64,000 bases of DNA from Elysia crispata (GCA_033675545.1 JAWDGP010005718.1:1-64000); one strand, 5' to 3'. Shown: positions 14,497-32,028, numbered from the stretch's first letter. The notes: a model not told the origin generated them from the sequence alone. Program-made: numbers and translations.

Positions 14497-16338
14497 CTTG
14501 CTTTGATAAGCCAGCTTTTTTCTCCGCACCGCGGGTTTCCTTGTCAGACCATGGGGCTCTGAGATGTTCACCCGCATCACGTCATTTTCCGCATCCATCA
14601 GCAGTTCGTACTCCGAGCGGCGAGTCCTCTCCGTCTTGATGATATCCGAATCAGAAACCGGTACAACACTGCTGCTCTCGGTGGCACTAGGATCCTTGGA
14701 TATTCGGTTACACGCAGATTGTGAACCTCTTGCCATATCGAGATCAGAATCAGTATTATCCATCTGATCATGGTTTATGGCGGAATCTTCTTCCACGTCT
14801 CTAGCTTGGGAAATGCGTTTCCTATTTCTCTTTTTTGAACTCGATGTTTTCTTCAAGTTTTGTGGCTTGTCCAGTTCGTGCGGATCTCCCAAATGACTTT
14901 GATCGTGCGTCTGCTGTACTGACGGTAGATTTTGGTTTGAGAAGCGCACGCGAAGTTCACGAGAAGGAGGTGAATCTCCTTTGGAAGAAAGGCAGTCAGG
15001 CTCAAAAGACACTCTACCGTCACTAGCCTGCGTCCAGACGTTAGGGTCAGTATCATCAGTGGTTGAGAACACTGGAAGGGATGACCAGGCAGGGATAAGA
15101 GCTCCCTGGACGCTGGTCCGAACACCTGAATTTAAAGTCGGAGGTATATCCTTTTTTGAATGGATGGTATATTTCGCTCTAACTTCCTTCGATTTGCTGT
15201 TTCTGCCTTGTGACACTGCCCTCCTGTAGCTATTTGTGCGGGACCGCAAAGCTACCGGTAAACGATACCCAACACCACCAGGTTTAGAAGTAGCCAAGTT
15301 CTTGGGGCCGCTTACATAGGCTGCTCGTCGTATCTTGGTGGTAGTAGGTGGAGCGGTGTCATCTGACTCTAAACATGGTCCATTTCCAGAGTCAGGCGAG
15401 ATGTCCGACTTGTCCTGGTCAGAGGTGACGAGTTCATCAGGAACATCTTCTGATGCGGGGATACATTGATTGTCAGAAGCCGCTTGTTTGGTCGGGTGAA
15501 GCCTTCTTGTGGGCTCGTGTGATTTGAGTCTGGGAATGTGATCGTGCCGGTTATCAGACGCAGATTTCTTCAGCTGATCGAGCAGCGCGTGACCTTTCCG
15601 ACGGCCAGAGGAAGCCCCCACGAAATGTTCCAGGAAATCTCCATCCTCGGAGCTATCCGCGCCAGCTGTTGCGGATTCCCAGCTCGTCTCTCCTGACTTT
15701 GAGTTCTCGACCAGACTTTTGTTCACTCTCTCAATCCAGCCTTGACTCAAGGAATATTTCGTGAATATATCTGGTCGGATGGTCTGTAAAACAGGTAGCG
15801 GAGTTGTTGGTGGAGGGGGCGCCTCACACTCCGACTCGCTAGTCTCAGCAGCAGCTACAGAAGGATCCGGCAGAATAACTTCAGTATTTTCACCCGTCTT
15901 TTCAGCATTACCGATGTCGGTGATGGCATCAAAGAATTCATCTTGGTCGCTGCTTTCCTCCTCGAGCCCATCATTACTTAAAGCCTTGTTCTCGCCAACA
16001 TTCCCAGGAGCATCGCTATTGTCAGATCGCTGTGTATCACCTTCATATCCTAATCTACTCAAACAACTTTTTCCATCGTCTTTATCCTGATTAGCATCTC
16101 CATCACCAGTAGTGATCAAATCATAGCTTCCTCGCTTTCCTCCTGCATCCTTACATTCGGAATTGTCAGAATCCGGATCGCTGGACTCAGAACTGTCGCT
16201 GTCTGAACCAGCAACGTTCTCCAGAGATGGACTGAGCCGATCTTTCTGCACGTTGTACCCTCCCTTTCGTGGACTGGGAGACTCGGACCTCTCAGCTCCT
16301 GGTCCAATCAGGTCCTCGCGCGGCTTTCCTCCCTCCAT
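14497..16338 (-). CDS. Unrecognised acidic disordered protein, large 5' exon, FFAT motif
   Basis: 614 codons from ATG at 16338 to a good splice donor (CAAG|GTCAGT, GT at 14496-14495); the 20 codons past the donor are intron. The exon ends in phase 0, so the protein continues in exons not identified at lower coordinates. It has no recognisable folded domain, signal peptide or membrane segment. It is rich in Ser, Asp, Glu and basic clusters. Residues 44-62 are a Ser/Asp tract. Residues 126-141 hold an acidic stretch followed by EFFDA (E134-A138), matching the first five core positions of the FFAT motif that binds VAP proteins on the ER. A PPPPTTPLP proline run lies at 174-182 and a KKRNRKR basic cluster, NLS-like, at about 502-508. 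Absence of stops over 1.8 kb in this AT-rich genome and the donor make it a real exon. The start could lie further upstream. Function is unknown; the FFAT motif suggests a membrane-contact-site or ER-tethered role. Confidence 0.8.
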
Positions 16339-16789
16339 TATGACAGGATCTTCAGTTTTAATCTCACCGTTACCAACATCATACCTGTATATCTTCCAAT
16401 CAGAGATGGTCTACTTCCGAATTTTTCTCTCCATCATCAAACTCGACGAGGAGGGGGGTGTCACCTGGGTGCCGATGACTGTTCTCGGTCGGGTTATCTT
16501 CCACAATATGTTTACAATAGGTTTCGATGTTTCAGGCGCTCAGTTGGATTTATCGCCGGAAGTTGTAGTATAATCAACACCAGTGGCAGCATCCGGAAAT
16601 CTTGCCTAGGTCAGATGCTTTCTATGGAATACTAGACAGCGCTAGAACATCCATCAGTGTGAACCGTTGTTAACAGAAGAGGACTCAGCTAGGTCTGTGT
16701 GGTCATCATGTAGCGCCTCCACTACTGCTAGTGATAACTCGATAGTCCTCCAGGTTTATCTCACTGTACTATTTGTGATGTATCGCCAG
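16339..16789 (-). other. 5' part of the same exon: 5'UTR or frame-broken coding
   Basis: On the minus strand a long T run ends in CAG at 16792-16790, an excellent splice acceptor, so the exon probably starts at 16789. Between it and the ATG no single frame is open. However, one frame is open for over 40 codons up to a TGA near 16399 (ending NSEVDHL). The ATG frame is open from just after that point (SDWKIYRYDVG...), so a single-base change would join them. Further stops and frame switches occur closer to the acceptor. It is either a 5'UTR that looks coding by chance or a coding segment broken by indels. Confidence 0.5.
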
Positions 16790-17695
16790 CTGAAAAAAAA
16801 AAAAAGAAAAAAATAGAAGAGTTTAAATTCTTTCTATTTCCATGCATATTAATACAAGTTATGTGTGAAAGTCATAATATCAATGAAATCTTGAGATTTA
16901 AGAATAATTTTGCTTGCCCATTATATTATTGTAGTTTTTTCTGGAGTATAGAATGTCGAGTTTGGGTGAAAAAAAATTACAAGACGGTTGTTAAGATCAT
17001 AATATGTTCACTTGACTGTACAGAATTTTATCTAAAAATAGGAAAACCGATTATTTCAACGAAATGATGGGCACCACATACGATGCTCTCATGGGAATGT
17101 TGAATATCTTGTACGCAATTTGAATGAAACTGATTTCCTATCACGCAACGATCAAGTGAAAAAGCTTCACCGAGACCAGTATTTCCTGAGAAGCGCCATC
17201 TGACTTGACTCACTGGCCCAAAGCAAAACTGTCTCCAAGCACCACGAAAATAATGTGTTAATAATTCGCGTATCAGTATTTGTTGTTTCATCAGTAAACT
17301 CCATAATGACACGAATAAAATAAGAATTCTGCAAGCTAAAATGAATTGTTTCTTTTCATCTCAGGCAGTAGAAAACTTTGAAGAGTTGCAATTCATACCT
17401 TCATTTTTCTTCATGTATTAGAAAGCACGAGATGAAAATTGTAAAAGAAAAGTTATGAAAAAAATGGACCTGACAAAAAAAATCAAGACGAACTATATAC
17501 TACTGTCGGGTCTGATTTTTTTAAACTATCACCCATCTCGCTGACATTAGGTAGAAGCTATACAGAATGAAACGGGGATAACTAATATTCGGGTATGAAG
17601 AAAATCTTAAGTGATAGACAAATATAGTTATAGACTGAAAATTCAACAGATCTATGTTTCAAATATCACATACACTATTAAATAAAAACACTCCA

Positions 17696-17703
<8 letters not shown>
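16790..17703. other. Unannotated stretch, likely intron of the minus-strand gene
   Basis: AT-rich. The poly-T/CAG acceptor at its lower end implies an upstream exon on the minus strand somewhere above 16.8 kb, but I could not find one. Confidence 0.45.

Positions 17704-17747
<44 letters not shown>
17704..17747. repeat. (GA)n microsatellite
   Basis: 22 GA units, continued by purine-rich GAGG/GAA sequence to about 17890. Confidence 0.97.
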
Positions 17748-17752
<5 letters not shown>

Positions 17753-18476
17753 AGAGAAAAAATTGAGGGGAGTAAGCAGGGGATATGTATAAATGAGAAA
17801 AAAAAAGGGGAGAGAGAAGAAGAGGAGGAGGAGGAGGGACATGAGCAGGAGAAAGGACACAGAGAGAGGAGCAGTTGGCAACAGAAAGAGATAAAGACAT
17901 CGACAAATAAACCTAAACACTCTTCATGGCTGGAGGTCACCCTGACATTGAAGTCTGCCGTCGGCTCTAGGGTCTAAAAGCGATGGATTTTTTACATTCC
18001 ACAGCAGCAACATTATTTGAATACACCAGTTGCAACTCGAAAAGGCTGATGTGGGTGGAGAGACAATGTTTTTAAGTATTTCTATCAACATCTATCCTCT
18101 AGTCTGCTCAACTTTTCTGTGGTCAAATTACCTTTGAAAGGAACTGAACTATTCGGATTGTCATGTATGATTATATCGACTATGTTATGTAATGTGATGG
18201 CTAGACGTGAGGCAGCCAGAGAACGAGTTATAATGGGAAATTGAAAACAAAGGGGGGAAATGTGAAAGGATCTAAGAGAAAGGAAGGAGGAAAAGAGGAG
18301 AGAGCAGTGGTGGAAAAGTGAAAAAGAGAAGAAAAAAAACTTGAGAGGAATTAATTTTTAACTAACGTAAATATTTGCAGAAGCAAGGGAAGACAAGCAG
18401 TTATATGACTTTTGAAAGAAAAACAAACAACAAACATAACATGCAAATTTTATTATATCATTCAAAAAGAGGGGGG

Positions 18477-18478
<2 letters not shown>

Positions 18479-18522
<44 letters not shown>
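18479..18522. repeat. (GA)n microsatellite
   Basis: 22 GA units preceded by a run of G. The surrounding 18.24-18.72 kb is strongly purine-biased on the + strand. Confidence 0.97.
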
Positions 18523-18526
<4 letters not shown>

Positions 18527-18959
18527 AGCGATATGAAAAGACGGAGTCAAACATAGACAAAGCAAAAACAGGAAGAGAAACAGATGCATTTAGGCGAAGA
18601 CGTCGAAACATGATTATGGAAAACATACAGGCGGCATAGACAGAGAGACAGAGCAAAAAGGGGAAGTAACGAGGAAAATAGAGAAAGGTAGGGCAGAGAT
18701 AGACAGAGAAAGAAATAACACGGACAGATTGTCACACATATGGACGAGTCAAGGAACGGATGAAGAAAATTGAGAACTGCAAATACGCAGGCAGGTCCAT
18801 TAACGGTATGACGATAAGTGGTAATGGACCAGGTATAATCCTCAATTTTTCTCTTCTTTTTACGTTGTTGCTCAAGCCGCAGCCAAGTTAGGCGACAGAT
18901 CCGCAACTAGATCTAGACGTGTATAGAGCAGAGGGCTAGGGATACAGAATGGTGGTAAT

Positions 18960-19150
18960 CAGCCCTAGGGATGAGGGCTAAGTTTAAAGTCACAATAACC
19001 TTGAGAGTCAAAGACTTGTCATGCCAAAAGTAAGATTGGGTAGATGGGATTGCATTCTCACTTGGTCTGCACCAGGAGTCGATCGTGGAACTCCAATATA
19101 TTGTCAGTCGTGCGCTCTACAAACTGAGCCATTATGGCATCTGAGACTAG
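18960..19150 (-). mobile_element. tRNA-derived SINE-like element
   Basis: On the minus strand, TGGCTCAGTTTGTAGAGCGC (complement of about 19110-19129) is a near-perfect tRNA A-box region. About 35 bases further, a CACGATCGACTCC segment resembles the B box (GGTTCGANTCC). The remainder does not close into a tRNA cloverleaf, so this is a tRNA-derived SINE head plus body rather than a tRNA gene. A (GA)n array abuts its 5' side. The 3' boundary is approximate. Confidence 0.6.
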
Positions 19151-19151
19151 C

Positions 19152-19155
<4 letters not shown>

Positions 19156-19216
<61 letters not shown>
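19156..19216. repeat. (GA)n microsatellite
   Basis: About 30 GA units directly beside the tRNA-derived element. Confidence 0.97.
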
Positions 19217-19219
<3 letters not shown>

Positions 19220-22200
19220 GAATGGGGGAGATATTTAAAGATAAAATCAGAAAGAGCAATTGGAAAAGAGAAAAAAAATGAAAACTATTATTAGTGCCAA
19301 TGTCAGAAGGGAAATGCCAGATAAAGACAGGAAGGTCATTAGACAAATACAGAGAAGAAGTAGACAGCTAGTCAATTATAAAAACAAAACAAGAGAGGGA
19401 AAAGGAGATACACGGAGAAAGAGGGGGTGGGTGGGGATGGAGGTTGAGAGATTCAGGGTTTGCAGACTAACAGCAAATGCCGCGGAGCAAGAAAAAGATT
19501 GCGTTCAGTATAAAAGAGGAAAAGAATTATGAAAATATGAAAAAAAAAAAACCGTATGACAAATACACAGAGTATCTGAGCTTCAAAAGATACACACATG
19601 AAAAAAGTTTGATTTTTTCTTTTTTTTTTTTTTTTTTTTTTTTTGGTGATTTGTTGTCACATTTTTTGTTGAATTTTTTTTTTAATCCAATTTACAGTAA
19701 AAAATGAGAGATCTCTCAAATAACTGGAAACAAGTCTCAGCTGGCGTTATATCGATTTTCTCTCCAGACGCTAGTCAAGACATCGATAGAGACCAGAAAC
19801 GGATAGAGTTCCAGACGTGTATGACATAAGAACAAAAAAATCGTATAAGAAAAGAAAGCTGAGCTAAACTGATAAAACATCGAGATCGAAAGAACAGGCG
19901 AAAACGTGTTTCTAAAAAACGATATTGATCTCAAGCAATAGCGACTTAGTTGTTCAGGGCTGTTAATTCCTAATCCAAGTTAAAAGAAACGGGCACTTTG
20001 CGAGATGATATTTAAGACTGAGGTGGTCCATACAATCAACTAAAAAAGAGTTACTATAAATATTACTATTAAGGTGAAGGTTGTCATCTTCCCCTCCTGA
20101 CTGCCTGTTTTCTGTTCTTTTTCCAGCCCTTCACCTTTCTAGTGACGTACCTCGTGGCTAAATAACTCCAAGTCTTACATACACATCAAACCAGCCTCCT
20201 TCAGGCATGTTAAAGCTAAATGGGCGAATCTCAAATCTCACCACAGTTAGAACCAATGAAAGACTTTATCGGAGCAAAATTTGGTAGGTGAGTACTTGAG
20301 TTGTAATCAGATCAGAGCATGCAGTACAGCAGTTCAGACTGTTATTCAGACTGTCTTCCTCACACAAGGGCAACAACTAAAAGCAAGATAACGAGATCTA
20401 CTACTCCCTGTGGCCTTGCTCATTTTACAATAGATGTAAGCAAATAAACGAAACGTAGATAAACACCACTCACACTTACCTATGTGGTGACAAGGTTGTT
20501 ATTTTATAGCTTTTTCGTGAAAAGAAAAATGTTTTAAACTAGCAATGTTCCACTAATCTCATTCCGTGAAGATGCTACTATTCAAATAGCCAACAGAGAC
20601 GGAAGATGGCGGGTGATGTATGCTCATCTATGAAGTTAATAATTACTCAAGTCGCTATGTGAGAGGAATAAAATAGCTGAAGCTTTGAAAGCTGGCGAAA
20701 CATCATTTTAAGTGGTTGCTATTGTTGTCGACATTTGCTTTATTTCGGAAGTGAGACCAGTATTATACCTTTATAAGATATCATGCATTGTTAGGATGCG
20801 ATATTTTTTTTAAGTAAGTTATATACTATTCGCACGTTGGTTTCCTTTAGTGAGATTGCAGCACTTTGCCCAAGCAAAACTGTTCGATTTGTGACCCTTA
20901 AAAGATGCATCTAGTCAAGAAAGTACAAAAAGATTATAGAAAAAGACCAAAAAATATAATGACCGCTAATATAGTGAATTAATATGAAATATAAAACACT
21001 GGAATATTTACGTGGTACCTGACACGATATGCTTGCAGCAAAAGAAGGCGGTACTGTATGGCAGACAAGTAAGAATCAAATAAGCCAGGTCAAAGCTGTC
21101 ATCGCATGCAGCGTTATTGATTCATCCCGTCCTGTAACAGTCACATCACTGCGACTGAACAAAAACAAACAGAACCTACGCTATGATTAACACATTATTA
21201 CTGACAGACTCGAAAACTTCTGGTCATCATCCCCAGCAAAGAAAAATTAGAGTCCCGGATACAACATGTCACGTCGCTAGTGCATTTTATTTTTAATGTT
21301 GTCACAATATAAATAGTTGTTTTTATACTTATCTCTGAGCTGATAATTAGTTTGTTATGGAGAAATATAAAGCAGTAAGTTGTACAGATTGCTCGAGGAG
21401 GGACGTGGAAGCAAATGGGAAACTTTTCAATACGTTTTGTACACATTATCTCTAGATGTTTGGTTCAAAACACGTTTGCCCTTTTTTTCTTTCCTTCTCT
21501 ATGAGTTCAGGTGAGTCTAGACCTGGAGAGCTCTTTTGTATTGTACTTCAACGAAACTTAGGCGTTGGATTGATGGCACTTCCGTGAAGGGACCTCTCGG
21601 GTTCTTTCTGCAGCTGCATCTGGTGTGAGATTGAGTTCTCAACGCCTCATCTTTAGGTTTACCCCAGGACTCTTAACTCTGACATCAGACCGTGGGTTAT
21701 ACGAACAGCATCAATCAATCATTTTTGAAGAACAATAGCTTGGCAGAATGTTCGCCTAGAGATCACGTTTACGTTTGTTAGCCGCAGAGATAAATAAAAA
21801 AATTGACGGACCTATAATTTCCTTGCTTATCTAAGCAGCCGAGATTATACAGTCTGATTGCTAAAGCCATTAACTTTACCTTTGTCAACCTTTGCCAATG
21901 TTCAAGGCTCTCCATTGTATACGTGAATAAAATATAATTCTGGAAAGATCACATACACAGATTTTATTTCGTCTTAATATCTCATAAGGTACATGTAGTT
22001 AAACCTAAAAAAAATGAGCTACCATCCCATCTGTACTCCAGCAATCGAAAGGAAAAAAGGGATTTCCTTCTTGCAGAGCTAGGTCTAGGTCTGGTTGACA
22101 GAAAAAAAAAATGACAGCGCTGGTGGTGACTAATTACATTTTTCAGTGGGAGAAGAGACTGTGAACGCACGCAAGAGCACGCAGAACCTTGGCAGTGTGG

Positions 22201-22620
22201 GTGACAATAAGACAAAAGTAGTAACATCTTTAGCCACTGTGCCACATCGTTGGGTCAAAAACACAATCATAAGAAGTAGGATCTCAATTATGACTTTTAG
22301 GTTTCTCCTTTATTTTGTCTATGTTGCTGCTATTTTTGATGTTGCAATGTATTGTTAGGAAATAGGCAATCTTAACAATGACAACGATACTTTTTTATAT
22401 AAAAAAGATACCTCAAGAATTACTGTAGTTTCTTTAAGAAAAACTTTCACGTGCATTTTTGCATTCTCCATTTCAACCATTCTTTATTCAAAGAATTCCC
22501 CCTATCGTAGTTAAAGAAATGTTATATATACTTGAGGCTCTGCTCTAGTCCTTTAAGTTATCAAGATTACAAGATGAAAAACGGAAAGACAGAGCGAAAC
22601 AGCGAGAGGGGAGTTGAGAA

Positions 22621-22623
<3 letters not shown>
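19217..22623. other. Unannotated non-coding stretch
   Basis: Includes a T run at about 19618-19644 and purine-rich sequence at 19.2-19.5 kb. No exon with credible splice sites or recognisable element was seen. Confidence 0.45.

Positions 22624-22691
<68 letters not shown>
22624..22691. repeat. (GA)n microsatellite
   Basis: About 34 AG units, followed by three CAGA units. Confidence 0.97.

Positions 22692-26721
<4,030 letters not shown>

Positions 26722-26800
<79 letters not shown>
26722..26800. repeat. (AG)n microsatellite
   Basis: About 39 units. A second, interrupted GA/CAGA region follows at 27035-27155. Confidence 0.97.
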
Positions 26801-26803
<3 letters not shown>

Positions 26804-27113
26804 CCTTAAATAATGCAAAAGCAAAAGCACAACACTTGGAGAACAACTTAACAATAACAAGGATCCAAAAGGACTCGTGCGTGTTTGTATAGACAATATG
26901 AATACAAGGATCTGAAATAACAACAGGCATACAGTTTTTCCTACTAGGGGCCTCGCCCAGAAGAAAGAGAAACAATACAACTAATATTTTTAAGATGTAG
27001 ACGTTTCGCCTTTATTGGGTAGAATCATCATAGAGTGGGGGAGAGAGACAGGTAGACAGACAGACAAACACAAAGAGAAGGAGAGATGCAAAGACAGAGA
27101 TAGAGAGAGAGAA

Positions 27114-27144
<31 letters not shown>

Positions 27145-30069
27145 GAGAGACGGAAACCTGAATTTTCAAATATATAAATATTCCTGCGATCAGAAGTGAA
27201 TATTAATTTGAGACAAATAATCAGACAAGAAAAAATGCTGCGGGTTTTGTTTTTTGTTTTTTTGTTTTTTGTTGTTTTTTTTTTATTATTTTAATTTGAG
27301 GGTGGAAGGTTGGGTTGTCATAATTTGCATTCTTTGGGCACTCAATGATTTGTTTTATCCGCATTTTTATTTTCGATTTTGCAAGAGCAATTCTATTCTC
27401 TTTGAAAGCTTATAGAATCGTCAGTTTATATAACACAAGAAATTTTCAAATATTGATATTGGAAGGAAATGGGAAAACGCCCCTAAAGCTTTTCCCCTTT
27501 ATTAAGAATACCATAATGTCACGACTGATTTTGAATAATCTTTACAAAGAGGTCAGACTTAATCTTCTTTGATACGCTGTAAATCTTTCATCAAGTGGTG
27601 AGCTGAGCTTATTTTTCTTTAAACACTTATAGTTAAATCAGATCTACAGTGTCCTAAGTCACTTATACTTGGTGTTATTCATAGGAAATCTTGCTTTTCG
27701 TAAACTGTTTAAACTATCTAACTAATGCCTGTAACGCGGAGCTTACATCATCACCGATCCTCTTACAAACCATCAGTGAGGTTACATTTCCCCATAATTA
27801 AGAATTACCTTTTTAATCACCCGGTTTCTCATGAGAGCTACAGAAGAAACTAATACTTTAAAGACAAACTAGAGCGACGTTTGAATCAAAGTGGTCCAAG
27901 CACGGATCAAACGCCTACAATTGAGCACTAATGACCCGATACAAGAGTAGATGTCTTTAGTGTAGTATGTTGGTATCACTGTCTACAAATTAATGGTAAC
28001 AGAACTGAACACAATCTTGCTATCAACGGCCGATCCAAACTTGCGAGAAAAGTTCGATGTCCGCTTTTATATACTGCAGCTAGCCAAAAATTGAGGACCA
28101 TCTAACCGAGCATTTCTAGACCACTTAGGAACCCCAAATAATTTGGCGTTAAGTTGTAAATTGTCATAAAGCTTGGAGATTTGATATTAATTTTCATCAA
28201 AATAGTGTTTTTCGAAAATTAAAGGCAAAAATGTGATTATTATTCTCTTAAAAGAAAAAGGCGAATGTGCGAACTACTTTCTGTAAGCACAGTGTAAAAC
28301 AGAGATGGCAGGAAGTTAACTAAAAGTACAGGCGGTGGTAGATCCAAACGCGTCTGGAGTAGATATACATGATATAGTGTAAGATGTAAGTAATGAATCT
28401 ATATAAGTTACATGACCGTAGGTTCTAGATCTAGGGCTTTACACAAATCAAAAGGTTAAGATCTAGATCTAGATAGATTGTACTTTTTAGGCTAAGAATT
28501 TATTTTAAGTTCTAGATCTAGATTTTGTGTTTAGAAGTATCGAGATATTTAGATTTTGATTCTAAGTAAAGAAAGATAGGTGGAATCGTAAGTAAAAGGA
28601 TAAATCTAGATATCAAGACCAAATCAGCCTACACACATGCACCCCAGCAGAATCCCGTTCGTGGGACGGGGTGTTGCAGCTTGTCTAAACAATGTGAGAA
28701 CAAAAGGGTTCAATCTTAATCACTTGTGAGGCGTTTCAACAATTTGGTTATTAGAGAAGAGAGAACCCAGTAACAGTAAGACTGCCCCGGGCCATCTATT
28801 TACTTTTGATAATTTGGCCTTTGAGACAATAACCATTATGAACAACAGATTATAATAAACGATGTCAAAGGAAGTGGCATCATGACCTTTTTTTACCTGT
28901 TAATGATCGGCTTTATTAACCTAGAGCTTTATCGCTTCTATTTTCCATTCTATCCCATCACTGCTAACAAAAAAAAGTTTTATGAAAATAATAATAATTA
29001 CGACCCCCACGCTAATGCAAACACTTGTGCATATTTTGAACAGATTGCCTTACGATGAGATCGTCTGCAAACCATATAAAATAGCTCTGTGTCGTATCAG
29101 TTTAGTTTAGAATAAGATTATAAAGATAAGAGACGTGAAGCATTATTTTTCAGAAAAGGTAAACACGATGGGTCCGCAAAACAAGCATAATAAATAGAGA
29201 TTGTGACCGAAAAATTATGTGAGAATTAAGTTTTTTCAAAGCAAATATTATTCTTGCCATACTCTTATTTGAAATCCGTTAGTTTTGAAATCCTTCGGGA
29301 TAGGGCGCTGAAGAACTGTGGCTAAAATTTGAACCGTAAGGCCAATTAGAATACTTCAGTGGAAGTATGTAACTCATAAGGTGTACACATGTAGAGTTTG
29401 TCTTTCTAGACCAGCGGTATATTATAAGTAACCAATACATCACTCTTCTAGATAATCTGTCCTTGAGAATACTAGACAGACGGGGCCCGATGAAGATTTG
29501 TTCAACTACTCTTCAGAAATGTCTGTGTGTGCGTGCGTGCAGACATGGCTGTGTGAATCCAGTTAAAGCTGCAGCAGTCCAAGTCAACAATCGCTTGCCG
29601 CAAAGCGTTTCTAGTCGAACAAGTCTACATCTAGTCAAAGTTCACATCTCAAGTTTTTTTAGATGGCACACTTGGTCCGCAATTCTCTCCAAAAGATATG
29701 TGTCATGAGATGAGAGGGTGGGCTGAAAATAACTGTCATCAGCTTGGGTGAAGTGAAACCGGAGATGAAGACTTAATATGGGGAGAGAACCAGAGACGAT
29801 GAAACAGTTAGAGTTACTGAAGATGAGAGACTTATAGTCCCAGATGAGCAGCAGGGAATGCTGGGAGGAAGGATGGGAAAGATGGCTGGAGGATAGAGAG
29901 AGAATAGTTCAACGGTTTAATGTACTGGAAGATTGACTTAAGGGGTTAGTCTAGGGGAGGGAGTCAGAGATATGAGTGGTGTGGAGAGAGGAGAATGCAA
30001 AAGCTATGAATAAGGAATGGGGGTAGGGGAAGAGAGAGAGAAGAGGAAGAGATAGAGGGGAGAGAGGGG

Positions 30070-30072
<3 letters not shown>
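26801..30072. other. Unannotated stretch
   Basis: No gene recognised. 28424-28614 contains four copies of a TCTAGATC-type palindrome, and 29.7-30.07 kb is strongly purine-biased on the + strand. Confidence 0.5.
28424..28614. repeat. Cluster of TCTAGATCTAG palindromes
   Basis: TCTAGATCTAG occurs at 28424-28434, AGATCTAGATCTAGATAGAT at 28459-28478, TCTAGATCTAGA at 28511-28522 and ATCTAGATATC at 28604-28614. Spacing is uneven (about 35-90 bp), so it is not a simple tandem repeat. Confidence 0.75.

Positions 30073-30127
<55 letters not shown>
30073..30127. repeat. (GA)n microsatellite
   Basis: About 27 units at the end of a longer purine-rich tract. Confidence 0.97.
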
Positions 30128-30131
<4 letters not shown>

Positions 30132-30843
30132 ATACTTCTCGAGCAGTTATACTATATTTTATGGGAAGGAGGAGATCAAAGTGGAAGAAATCAAGAGCAG
30201 TGGTTGAGAATAACCGCATCCAAGGGACATTTCGCGCACACCTTAGTAAAGATTCACATCATTATCTCTTTGGTTGATGTGCATGAAGTTAGGTCGTGAA
30301 AAAATTCATGATGATTTCCTATATAATTGTTGTTAATTCAAATGAACCAGTCAGTCTTAGCGCAACCAGCTGAGGCGAAAAAGATTTCTTTGCCTTCCGT
30401 TAAAATGTGGCATTAGCATAACTATATGAAGCTCGTCTTTTGTGTTTGACACGTGTTCCTATTATTGCTCATTGTTCTTATTCTTTTCCCTTTTCCCCCC
30501 TTCTCTGTTTTATCTTCTTATCGCTTTGAGAAAGCTTATAATATGAGAATATAAGTAATAGAAATTTACCTTTTCGCTCTCGATGCCTAGAAAAACTGAC
30601 TTTAATTTTGATCTCATAATCCTGGAAGTTGATCCTCCTAAAGAAATAAAATATTTTGCATACGGTAAGAGAAACATAAGCTGTGTTTGCATGCAGGGAT
30701 ATTTGCGAGATATTCAACGGAGAAGTAGGATATAAATCTCATTCAATGTCCTTTTTATCCTGCTTCTCTTTCGTGATAAACCGTTTCTCTTTTCTACTCC
30801 CTACTAAATTGTTTTCCTTTTCTTTCCTTCCTGTTTTTCTTCT

Positions 30844-31147
30844 TTTTCTGTTTCTCCTGCTCCTCCTACTCCTACTCCTACTCTTTTTCCTCCTCCTCCT
30901 CGTCTTCTCCTTCTCCTTCTTCTTCTTCTTCTTCTTCTTCTTCTTCTTCTTCTTCTTCTTCTTCTTCTTCTTCTTCTTCTTCTTCTTCTTCTTCTTCTTC
31001 TTCTTCTTCTTCTTCTTCTTCTTCTTCTTCTTCTTCTTCTTCTTCTTCTTCTTCCTCCTCTTCCTCCTCTTCTTCTTCTTCTTCTTCTTCTTCTTCTTCT
31101 TCTTCTTCTTCTTCTTCTTCTTCTTCTTCTTCTTCTTCTTCTTCTTC
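30844..31147. repeat. Long (CTT)n / (GAA)n tract
   Basis: Starts as mixed CTC/CTT/ACT units, becomes pure (CTT)n from about 30915 to 31053, is interrupted by CCTCCT at 31054-31068, then is pure again to 31147. Poly-Phe, poly-Lys and poly-Glu frames here are artefacts. The tract is homopurine:homopyrimidine and could form triplex DNA. Confidence 0.98.
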
Positions 31148-32028
<881 letters not shown>

